This document shows positions 9,469 to 17,258 of a DNA stretch of 64,000 nt, one piece after another; position 1 is the stretch's first letter, and each line of letters opens with the position of its first letter. Below the pieces are notes generated by a model. It worked only from the letters and a program-made list of their open reading frames with translations. It searched no databases and was not told the DNA's origin. A program made the position numbers and the translations under genes. This DNA comes from Zunongwangia atlantica 22II14-10F7. GTDB lineage: Bacteria; Bacteroidota; Bacteroidia; Flavobacteriales; Flavobacteriaceae. The stretch is from assembly GCF_002094855.1 (NCBI RefSeq), contig NZ_ARYN01000011.1, forward strand, positions 1 through 64,000, given 5' to 3'.

Positions 9469-12400
9469 TTATGATTTTAAGTTTTTTTGATAGTATTTAC
9501 TGTGTAGGTCGTCTGGATCTAACGAAACTTTTTTAGGTTGGGTATTGGCATAAGCAATACTATACATAAACGGTAAAACCAGTAAAGAGCTAAAGGTTGA
9601 AAATACCAAACCGCCAATTACCGCCTGTCCCAAAGGGGCCACCTGAGATCCGCCATCACCCAGTCCCAATGCCATTGGTATCATCCCGGCGATCATCGCC
9701 AGGGCTGTCATCAAAATGGGGCGAAAACGGGAAGCTACTGCCAGCCTGGAAGATTCAGCCGCATTTTCCAGTTTCTCTTTTCTAAAGAATTCTGCCTGAT
9801 TTATAATAAGTACTGCATTGGATACCGACACTCCAACGGCCATAATCATACCCATATATGATTGCAGGTTAAGTGTACTCCCCAATAGTGATAAACTTAA
9901 AAGGCTTCCTGCCACCACAGCAGGTATAATCCCCAAAATTACCAATGAGGTCTTAAAAGATTGGTAGTAGGCTGTCAGCATCAAGAAAATTACCACAATA
10001 GCGACCAGCAATCCGGATTGTAAACCTGATAAAGTCTGGCTAAGCACATTTACCTCTCCGGCCATCCTTACACTATAGCCTCTTGGTGGGGCGTCCAGTT
10101 CGTCAAGGACTTTGCGTACTTTTTTGGAAGCACTTCCTAAATCAGAGTGATTGGTGTTGGCAGTTACCGTTACAAAGCGGTTAGGCCCTTTTCGGTTTAC
10201 CTGTCCCGGTTCAGTTGCCAAACTCAAATCCGCAACGTCATCCACAATAGGAGTTGCAGCCCCTGGTTTAAGAGGAAGGTTTTTAAGTTGGTTTAATGAG
10301 TTCAACTGGTTTTCAGGTAATTGTACCTGAACCTGAAAAACCAGTCCGGATTTTGGATCTACCCATACATTTTTGTTCACAAACCGGGAAGAAGAAGTCG
10401 CCGTGGTAAGGGCTGTACTCACCTCGCGCATTGTTAGTCCAAGTTGCGCCACACGTTCACGATCTACATTAATTGAAATACTGGGATAGTCAATGGGTTC
10501 ATTTAAATATACATCGGTAAGGTAATCCTCATCTTTTAGAGCATCTGTGATTTTACGGGCATATAAAGTAACCTGATCCAGATTTCTTCCCAGGACTTCA
10601 ATGGCAATAGGAGTGTTGTAGCCTTGTCCCATAATTTTTTCTACCAGTTCCATCGGTTCGAAGGTGAATTCAAGTTCAGGAAACTTATTTTTAAGACTGC
10701 TACGCAAATTGTCTTTGAGCTCATCTACGGACCCTTCAAAAGATTCCGCTAACGAGAACTGTAAAATCGCCTCCTGAGACCCACTTGTAAATAAAAAGAT
10801 CGGGTTAATTGGCGTGTTTGGAGAATGCATTCCTACAAATCCTGAAGTAACTTCCAGGTCTTCAGGTGTAATTTGTTTTCGAATGTGGTTTTCTACAGCC
10901 AGCACATACTCTTCCGTTTGATCTAAAGCAGACCCTATCGGAGCCTTAATCCGCAATTGTAAATCTTTAGAACCGCTGGGCGGCAGGATATCAGTTCCAA
11001 TGAAAACGAACAAAATTCCTGATAAAGTGATTACAACAAGTGAATACCCAAAGAAAATAGGTGTTTTAAGGCGTTCATTGTGAAGAATAAATTTCAGGTA
11101 TCGCTCTTTAAACCTATCAAACCGGGATTTCTTTGTAGCAGAATGTTTTTGAGGATGCTTTTTCATTATCCAGTTGGCCACCACAGGAATAAATGTTTGC
11201 GAAGCCAAAAACGAAGCAATCATTGCCGAGCCTACCGCAATAGATAAAGGCATAAACATATCCCGGGGAATTCCAACCATCATAAATGACGGAATTAATA
11301 CCGCAAGAATACACAGCAAAATCAGTAATTTTGGTATTGAAATTTCCAATAAGGCGTCCAAAATCGCCCGCTGTTTAGTCTTTTCAGTTTCAAAATGTTG
11401 ATGGATGTTCTCAATAGTGACCGTGGCCTCGTCTACCAAAATACCTATGGCTAGTGCCAGGCCACTTAGGGTCATAATATTGATGGTTTGCCCCAGTAAG
11501 TACAACATAATTATAGCGGTGAGTACCGCAATCGGGATGGTAAGCACTACAATTAAAGCTCCCCATTTATCTCCGAGAAACAAAAGTACCATTAGGCCGG
11601 TAAGGACTGCCCCTAAAATACCTTCGTGTAATAGATTGGAAAGCGCATTTTCAATGTAGGTAGACTGGTCGAACACGAACTTAATTGATACATCTTCCGG
11701 CAAGGCATCCGATAGCATCGGCATAGCTTCTTTTAAGTTATTTATGGCCGCCAAGGTTGAGGCATCTGCTTTCTTAATGATGGGGAGATAAACAGTGCGC
11801 TTTCCATTAGCCAGTGCATACGCGGTGGTTTTATCGGCACCATCAATAACAGTGGCCACATCCCGAACAAATACCGTAGGTCCCGAACCGGTTTTGACGG
11901 GTGTATTCATAAAGTCTTCGCGACTAAGTTCCAAAGTATTGACCGGGGCCATATAATTAGTATTCCCTATCTGCACATTCCCGGCAGGGGAGGGGAAATT
12001 ATTTTTAGCTACCGCCTCTAATATGTTATCAGCGGTAAGCCCATATGCCTGCATTTCCTCAGGTTTTACATTAATTACCATCGTTCGAACGTTTCCGCCA
12101 AATGGTGCCGGTGCGCTAATTCCCGGAATATTTACAAAAGAAGGTCGAATACGGGTAATTGCCAGGTTTTGCAGCTCTCCGGTAGAGCGCTGGTCACTCT
12201 CAAAAACTATTTGGCCAACCGGTTGTGCACCGGCATCAAAACGCACTACTTGAGGAGGTACGGCTCCAGGAGGTAAAAAAGCCATAGCGCGGGATACCTG
12301 GGTGGCCACCTCGGCCTGTGCCTGTGCCATATCGGTACCGGGATAAAAACTTAACTTCATTAAGGTTAATCCTTGCACACTTTTAAATTCCATATTTTTA

Positions 12401-12630
12401 ACACCACCTACAAACACGAGTACCTTTTGAAACTCATTGGACATAAATCCATCCATGTAGGCAGGGGAAAGCCCTCCGTAAGGCATCGCGATATAAATTG
12501 CCGGTGCTTCTACTTCCGGAAAAATATCTACTTTAATTTTTTGAATGGCCATTACCGAAAAATAGAGCAGCGCAAGAACTGTCACGATGATGGCTATCGG
12601 TTTTCGTAAAGCGAATCTGATTATATTCAT
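9469..12630 (-). CDS. RND efflux pump, inner-membrane permease
   Basis: This 1053-residue proton-driven pump has the AcrB-type duplicated layout. It has an N-terminal helix (about 12-30), a large periplasmic loop, helices at about 330-530, a second periplasmic loop, and helices at about 860-1030. In the fourth helix LALAIGILVDEATVTIENI carries the Asp/Glu charge expected for proton relay. Family features KVDIFPEVEAPAI and FYPGTDMAQAQAEVATQV are present. It lies 15 bp after the TolC-like gene. It fits the general Bacteroidetes efflux group; the substrate (drug, dye or metal) is unknown and no metal-binding Met cluster was noted. Confidence 0.94.
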   Translation of the reverse strand: MNIIRFALRKPIAIIVTVLALLYFSVMAIQKIKVDIFPEVEAPAIYIAMPYGGLSPAYMDGFMSNEFQKVLVFVGGVKNMEFKSVQGLTLMKLSFYPGTDMAQAQAEVATQVSRAMAFLPPGAVPPQVVRFDAGAQPVGQIVFESDQRSTGELQNLAITRIRPSFVNIPGISAPAPFGGNVRTMVINVKPEEMQAYGLTADNILEAVAKNNFPSPAGNVQIGNTNYMAPVNTLELSREDFMNTPVKTGSGPTVFVRDVATVIDGADKTTAYALANGKRTVYLPIIKKADASTLAAINNLKEAMPMLSDALPEDVSIKFVFDQSTYIENALSNLLHEGILGAVLTGLMVLLFLGDKWGALIVVLTIPIAVLTAIIMLYLLGQTINIMTLSGLALAIGILVDEATVTIENIHQHFETEKTKQRAILDALLEISIPKLLILLCILAVLIPSFMMVGIPRDMFMPLSIAVGSAMIASFLASQTFIPVVANWIMKKHPQKHSATKKSRFDRFKERYLKFILHNERLKTPIFFGYSLVVITLSGILFVFIGTDILPPSGSKDLQLRIKAPIGSALDQTEEYVLAVENHIRKQITPEDLEVTSGFVGMHSPNTPINPIFLFTSGSQEAILQFSLAESFEGSVDELKDNLRSSLKNKFPELEFTFEPMELVEKIMGQGYNTPIAIEVLGRNLDQVTLYARKITDALKDEDYLTDVYLNEPIDYPSISINVDRERVAQLGLTMREVSTALTTATSSSRFVNKNVWVDPKSGLVFQVQVQLPENQLNSLNQLKNLPLKPGAATPIVDDVADLSLATEPGQVNRKGPNRFVTVTANTNHSDLGSASKKVRKVLDELDAPPRGYSVRMAGEVNVLSQTLSGLQSGLLVAIVVIFLMLTAYYQSFKTSLVILGIIPAVVAGSLLSLSLLGSTLNLQSYMGMIMAVGVSVSNAVLIINQAEFFRKEKLENAAESSRLAVASRFRPILMTALAMIAGMIPMALGLGDGGSQVAPLGQAVIGGLVFSTFSSLLVLPFMYSIAYANTQPKKVSLDPDDLHSKYYQKNLKS

Positions 12631-12645
12631 TCGTTTTTCTATTTT

Positions 12646-13992
12646 TTAATTGAATATTGTGGTAAGCATTGAAAAATCGGCTTGTGTATAGGCATAATTG
12701 TTCCAATATTGCCAGTAATCGTAGTAAGCCTGAATTCGTGCTTTTTCGGTAAACTGAAGACTTTGCTGGATTTGCAATAAGGTGGTAAGGTTTATCAGTC
12801 CGCTTTCATAACGCACCTTAAACAATCGGTACGATTCTGAAGCTGAACGATAGGCATCTTCTGCTTCCTGAATTTCTTCTTTTGATTTTTCAATATGAAA
12901 CTGTAGTGAATTTTGCTGTTCAGTTATGGAGCGTTTTACAGCTTCCTTTTCCAGAGAAACTCGTTTTTGTTCCTGTTGTACTTTTCGTGTTTTTAATCCT
13001 TTGAAATACCATTGGCTTAGATTCCATGTTAGTCCTACACCCACCAGGTAATTACTGATGGGTAATTCGTAACTGTCCTGAAATGCCCGGCTATTGTCAC
13101 CATAACCTATTCCTCTTAAAAGTCCACCCGCAATCAGAGAAATATCGGGTAACACCTGATGGTCCACTATCTTTTCACGCACTTTGAGTGCTTCATCTTG
13201 ATATTTTTTTTCTGTCAGTAAGGGATGATTATGGACTAAATTGTTCATTTCAGCTTCCCTGATCGAAAAGAAAGATTTTGGTATATTTTCAATATTTACT
13301 GCTTTTCCAGTATATTCCAATAGCTGATTTTTAAAATGGTTAGTTTGTCCTTCCCATTTTTTCTGTTGCGCTATGGCCTGCTTAAGTCTTGTTGATGCAA
13401 TTAAGGAATCGGCAGCAGCGACCAGTCCAGATTGCACCAGGCTGGAAGATAACTTAACTAAGCTTTTATTGCGTTCGGCTTCCCGTTTTGCCCAGACTTG
13501 CATAGCTTTACCATGAATCCAACCAAAATACGCTTTAGTAATCTGATGTCTTAGTTCGAGAACTTTAATATCAAATCCTGTTTGTGCCTGTTTCTGGTTT
13601 ACCTGGGCTAGTTCAATCTGGTCTCTGTATTTGCCAAAGCGGAGAAAGTCCCATTTTAAAGTAGCCGAGGCAATAGTGTTTACCGCGGTATTTCCATTAA
13701 TACCTTCGCCACTTACATTAAAAAAGCCAGGTAATGGTACAAAAGCTCCGGCGGCGCCTTCAAAAGTTCCAAATGTATGTTGTGCCTGAAGATTAAGCTC
13801 TGGTAAGATTTCTTGTTTGGCAAGTCTATAATCATAATCTGCAGTTCTAATAATTGAGGTTTCTGCCTTAATACCTGGATAGGTAGCAGCCTCCTGATAA
13901 AGTTTTGATAACGGAATATTTTCTGAAGTTTGTGCACAAGTAAGTGAATACGAGAGCAGGAAGCATCCCATTATCAGCATTCCATATTTCAT
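12646..13992 (-). CDS. TolC-like outer-membrane efflux channel
   Basis: Counting from the ATG at 13992, this is a 448-residue protein with a signal peptide (MLIMGCFLLSYSLTCAQ). It then carries two outer-membrane efflux repeats rich in long helices, with typical features such as LKWDFLRFGKYRDQIELAQ and a late YRLFKVRYESGLINLTTLL. An upstream in-frame start at 14028 would add 12 residues before the signal peptide and is less likely. It is the exit duct of the tripartite pump encoded by the next two genes. Confidence 0.92.
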   Translation of the reverse strand: MKYGMLIMGCFLLSYSLTCAQTSENIPLSKLYQEAATYPGIKAETSIIRTADYDYRLAKQEILPELNLQAQHTFGTFEGAAGAFVPLPGFFNVSGEGINGNTAVNTIASATLKWDFLRFGKYRDQIELAQVNQKQAQTGFDIKVLELRHQITKAYFGWIHGKAMQVWAKREAERNKSLVKLSSSLVQSGLVAAADSLIASTRLKQAIAQQKKWEGQTNHFKNQLLEYTGKAVNIENIPKSFFSIREAEMNNLVHNHPLLTEKKYQDEALKVREKIVDHQVLPDISLIAGGLLRGIGYGDNSRAFQDSYELPISNYLVGVGLTWNLSQWYFKGLKTRKVQQEQKRVSLEKEAVKRSITEQQNSLQFHIEKSKEEIQEAEDAYRSASESYRLFKVRYESGLINLTTLLQIQQSLQFTEKARIQAYYDYWQYWNNYAYTQADFSMLTTIFN

Positions 13993-14087
13993 AATGCTAT
14001 ATTTTTTAAAATGATAAATAAAAATCAAAGGGAGTTCATACCGAAAAATACGGTATCAACGAAATAAAAAAGAAAAGAATGGAATGC

Positions 14088-14480
14088 TTAAGCGTAGTAC
14101 TGTAAACGCTGGAGTTGGATGTAGAGAGGTTCCTTAAAACAGGAACGTATAGCTAATGTGAAATTTCGTTTAAAACGAAATGAAATATGGATTAATCCAA
14201 TTAAAAAAGCTCCATAAAGTGAAAATAATAAAATTGGAGCATCTTTTAGAACTTTCAGTAAATAGGAAAAGTTATCCGAAAGGGTTTCAATAGCATTTTT
14301 AAAACCAATTTTGCAGGACGATAAAGTATTAAATGAAAGCTTGGGAAGTGATTTTTCTGAATGCTGGTAAAAATTTTCTACGTGACCGTTGGTTACCAAA
14401 TTGAGTGCACCCTTTTTTAGGACACACGAATTGGTGAGGATCATCCAGAAGGAAAATAATATGAGAATATATTTATTCAT
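14088..14480 (-). CDS. Unknown small lipoprotein-like membrane protein, first gene of efflux operon
   Basis: I do not recognise this 130-residue protein. It starts with a lipoprotein-like signal (FWMILTNSC, Cys19) and has a second hydrophobic segment at about 86-103 (LLFSLYGAFLIGLIHI). The tail is basic. It lies 95 bp upstream of the TolC-like gene on the same strand and directly follows a good promoter, so it probably leads the efflux operon. A role as a small accessory or sensor for the pump is a guess. Confidence 0.55.
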   Translation of the reverse strand: MNKYILILFSFWMILTNSCVLKKGALNLVTNGHVENFYQHSEKSLPKLSFNTLSSCKIGFKNAIETLSDNFSYLLKVLKDAPILLFSLYGAFLIGLIHISFRFKRNFTLAIRSCFKEPLYIQLQRLQYYA

Positions 14481-14493
14481 AAAAATCGTAACA

Positions 14494-14501
14494 CAAATTT
14501 A
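14494..14501 (-). promoter_or_regulatory. Promoter (-7 box) of the efflux operon
   Basis: Read on the minus strand, 14501-14494 is TAAATTTG, a full match to the Bacteroidetes TAnnTTTG -7 box. A T-rich CTTT lies 19 bp upstream in place of TTTG. Transcription would start about 7 bp before the ATG at 14480, so the leader is very short. Confidence 0.55.
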
Positions 14502-14542
14502 AGCGAAAAAATCAATTAAAAAAGTGAATTAGTCTTGTTTTG

Positions 14543-15211
14543 TTATTTCCTCTTATCCCTACTTCCCTTATCAAAAGCAACCAGATTAAATAGCTCCCGC
14601 ATCCGGCTACGAACGCGATTACCATAGCGTTCTTCCAGTTCTTGGGCATTAAGATTGGTGGTGGCGTGGGTTTTTATTTTACGTTGGGTATCTAAATAAA
14701 GCTCGTAGCGCGATAATAGGACTTCACCCATTACATTGCAATCTTTTCCATAAAAGCGGCCAGGAGGTTCCACGCCCAGATCATCAAAACAGAAGAAACT
14801 GGAATTGCCATAATCCTCAATGGTTTTATAGCCTAAATGATTAAAACCGAACACTACATTTCGGCAGGGGATCATTTCATAGGGGCGTTGGTGCGGCACC
14901 ATATGCCTAAGCAATTTCATCAGGCTTGTTTTACCGCAGCCGACAGGACCAGAAATCAGAAGACCCTTTTCAATATCAATTCCAAATTTCTCACAACCAT
15001 CACGGTCTTTGATGAAATAGGAGCATAGCTTGTATAAAATCCTTTGGTCTTTAGAGTGAATTTTAAACTTTTTGCCAAACAATAATTTTCCTTTAGCGTC
15101 CAGATAGATAAGCATCTTTTTAAAATCATACTGGATCTCCTGGTTGCGGAGTTTTCCAAGTTGGTAGGCGACGCCACCTTCGGTAATAATATGTGGAGCT
15201 TTATATTTCAT
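14543..15211 (-). CDS. DnaC/IstB-like AAA+ ATPase
   Basis: This 222-residue protein has Walker A GPVGCGKT at about 88-95 and a Walker B-like FFCFDDLG at about 139-146. It also has a sensor-like segment (THATTNLNAQELEERYGNRVRSR), typical of DnaC/DnaA-related helicase loaders. It overlaps the winged-helix gene upstream by 4 bp. Together with that gene and the excisionase-like gene it makes the replication/maintenance block often found on Bacteroidetes ICEs. It probably helps load a helicase on the excised circle. The role in this element is inferred. Confidence 0.8.
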   Translation of the reverse strand: MKYKAPHIITEGGVAYQLGKLRNQEIQYDFKKMLIYLDAKGKLLFGKKFKIHSKDQRILYKLCSYFIKDRDGCEKFGIDIEKGLLISGPVGCGKTSLMKLLRHMVPHQRPYEMIPCRNVVFGFNHLGYKTIEDYGNSSFFCFDDLGVEPPGRFYGKDCNVMGEVLLSRYELYLDTQRKIKTHATTNLNAQELEERYGNRVRSRMRELFNLVAFDKGSRDKRK

Positions 15212-15747
15212 AGGGGGTCATCATAATTTTTATCGGTACTGGTCTTAAGGTTGTCCTGATATGGGACACTAAGCTTTTGTTTGTATCCATTTGCACTTTG
15301 AAAATTTGAATTTTTAAAATCCCCATGTTTGTTATTGTTTTTAGTGTTTTGCATAGTTTGTATATGTTTATTTATAGATACCACTGCTTGTCCATTACTT
15401 GTCCTATTGTTGGTACTGCTTTGGTTCACTACTTGTCCGGTACTTGTCCCAAAATCGAACATCTTGATTCTACTCCCTTTAAAAGGATTATGTGAGGGGA
15501 TATACAAGATATAGTTCCAATGGCTCAACTCTTTAAGGCATTTATGGTAGGTAGATTTAGAACCAATTTTTGCATACTCCATTACTTCTTCCCGATTGAT
15601 ATAGAATTCCTGTCGAAAAAAATTACTGTTCCACAGTTGAAATAAAGCAACGTAAAGGCTGATGTGGGTGGGGTTCAATCGGTTGTCTTTAGAAAAATGT
15701 TCAAACACTGCATTTAAATGTTTGATATAATTAATTTCTACAGACAT
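15208..15747 (-). CDS. Winged-helix (DnaD/replication-initiator-like) DNA-binding protein
   Basis: This 179-residue protein has an N-terminal winged-helix-like region (residues 10-95) with the pattern LYVALFQLWNSNFFRQEFYINREEVMEYAKIGSKSTYHKCLKEL. That pattern is seen in DnaD-like or initiator-like proteins of Bacteroidetes mobile elements. The C-terminal 70 residues are low-complexity, rich in Asn, Ser, Thr and Gln, and probably disordered. It overlaps the ATPase gene by 4 bp and the excisionase-like gene by one base, so the three are translated together. Confidence 0.65.
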   Translation of the reverse strand: MSVEINYIKHLNAVFEHFSKDNRLNPTHISLYVALFQLWNSNFFRQEFYINREEVMEYAKIGSKSTYHKCLKELSHWNYILYIPSHNPFKGSRIKMFDFGTSTGQVVNQSSTNNRTSNGQAVVSINKHIQTMQNTKNNNKHGDFKNSNFQSANGYKQKLSVPYQDNLKTSTDKNYDDPL

Positions 15748-16025
15748 CAGAACTTAGTATGTACGCGATTGTTTTCCAGTACTTCCATTATCTCTCCGTA
15801 ATTATAATAGAATACTCCTCCCATTTTCGTGTATGGAATAGTACCATTAATACGAAGGTTTTGGAGTGTTCCCGGAGAGATTTTGAGTAGTTTGAGAACA
15901 TCAGTGGATTTCAGCCATTTCTTGTTAGGCAGACCATTTTGACTTTGTAGTAATTCTTTAATGTCTTCGAGCAGTTCCATTTTGAATTCCCGAAGATCGT
16001 CGGTAGTAATAATAGATGTTGGCAT
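15747..16025 (-). CDS. Excisionase-like helix-turn-helix protein
   Basis: This 92-residue DNA-binding protein has a MerR/excisionase-type helix-turn-helix in its C-terminal half (WLKSTDVLKLLKISPGTLQNL, then RINGTIPYTKMGGVFYYNYGEI). It belongs to the HTH_17 group common on Bacteroidetes ICEs, where such proteins act in excision or in control of transfer genes. It leads the three-gene block with the winged-helix protein and the ATPase. The target is not known. Confidence 0.75.
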   Translation of the reverse strand: MPTSIITTDDLREFKMELLEDIKELLQSQNGLPNKKWLKSTDVLKLLKISPGTLQNLRINGTIPYTKMGGVFYYNYGEIMEVLENNRVHTKF

Positions 16026-16311
16026 AATTGAATAGTTTTAAAAAGGAGCCATCTCATTAAATCATCTAATTCGATGACTCCAATAATTACACTTTCCTTA
16101 ATGCAAACTTCAATGCTTTTCTTGGGAATATTTCACAAGATATACGTAATTGCTAATCAATTTTAACACTTTAATATTACTGGAATTTGGGTTGTTTTAT
16201 GCTAACATTGTTTAATTGTAAGTAATAAATAAGCATAAATTTTATGGTAAGTTTTGTCGTAGCTACTGTTCGTAATTTCATCGTAATTACGAATACTTTT
16301 TTTGATGAATC

Positions 16312-17169
16312 TTAATTTCCATTTGAAAAATCATCATCCTTTTCCATCTTTTCATTAAACCGCTCTACTAATTCTTCAAGAAAGCGTGTTCTTTTTCCTT
16401 TTCTGGCTTTAATTTCAAAATAAGTTTTATAAAGATTGTCTAGGTTGATATCAAATAGCATTTCAAAATTAGCGGCTATTGATTTAATATCATCTTGTCC
16501 ATTATTTATAGCTCTTGTAGTGTAAAGCGCATAAATAAGTTCTGTAAGAGCTGCCTTTGAAGAAGTCCATTGTAATGGTTTGGTAAATTGATGCTTAGAA
16601 TGTTGCTCTTTACTTAGGGACTCAATTTCTTTAATTAAGTTTTTCACATATAAACTAAAACGGTTCATTCCTCTTATTCGAGCCCATAGCATATCTTTTG
16701 AGGTGAAAAATTTTGGATCTAAATAGCAAGCTTCTGGTAATGCATATACCGGGAATTGTTGGTTTTCTCGGGTAAAATATTGGTTATCCAAATAGTTTAA
16801 TTCCTGCTCCATGTAATGCACAAAATCCCAATTATGATTAAAAAATTTATTGATACGACGGATTTTCTTTTTAAGGAAGGATAATTGGTTATTAACCCCA
16901 ATTTTAGGCATTAAAAGTTCACAAGAACGGACTTCACTAAAATAAACTAGTAAACTAAGTGGTTCTGATTTGATGCTCTTAAAAAAGTGAATTTCTGCCT
17001 TAATATTATCAAACCCATGCTCTTCGACAATCTCTTTTAAAAGATAAAGCGCATTATTGCAAAGATGAATGCCTTCATTTGATTTTTTTAACGAAATTCT
17101 TTCGGCCAATAGTTCATCGTTCAACTTTTGGTTAAACTTATCAATTATATTTTTAAATTTTTCATTCAT
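16312..17169 (-). CDS. rteC: RteC-like regulator of conjugative element excision
   Basis: This 285-residue protein, counted from the ATG at 17169, matches the RteC family. Recognisable stretches include KPLQWTSSKAALTELIYALYTTRAINNGQ near residues 195-225, a typical RteC C-terminal feature. In CTnDOT, RteC activates the excision genes under control of the RteAB two-component pair. No rteA or rteB is seen in this window. A TTG two codons upstream is also possible as start. It lies alone, with 286 bp and about 90 bp of gene-free DNA on its two sides. Confidence 0.85.
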   Translation of the reverse strand: MNEKFKNIIDKFNQKLNDELLAERISLKKSNEGIHLCNNALYLLKEIVEEHGFDNIKAEIHFFKSIKSEPLSLLVYFSEVRSCELLMPKIGVNNQLSFLKKKIRRINKFFNHNWDFVHYMEQELNYLDNQYFTRENQQFPVYALPEACYLDPKFFTSKDMLWARIRGMNRFSLYVKNLIKEIESLSKEQHSKHQFTKPLQWTSSKAALTELIYALYTTRAINNGQDDIKSIAANFEMLFDINLDNLYKTYFEIKARKGKRTRFLEELVERFNEKMEKDDDFSNGN

Positions 17170-17258
17170 CCGCAACTAACATTAAATAAGAAAATTAACT
17201 CCGAATACTGATAACTAGAGAAGAAGAGGAGGAATGCTATAAAAATATAATATTAAAA

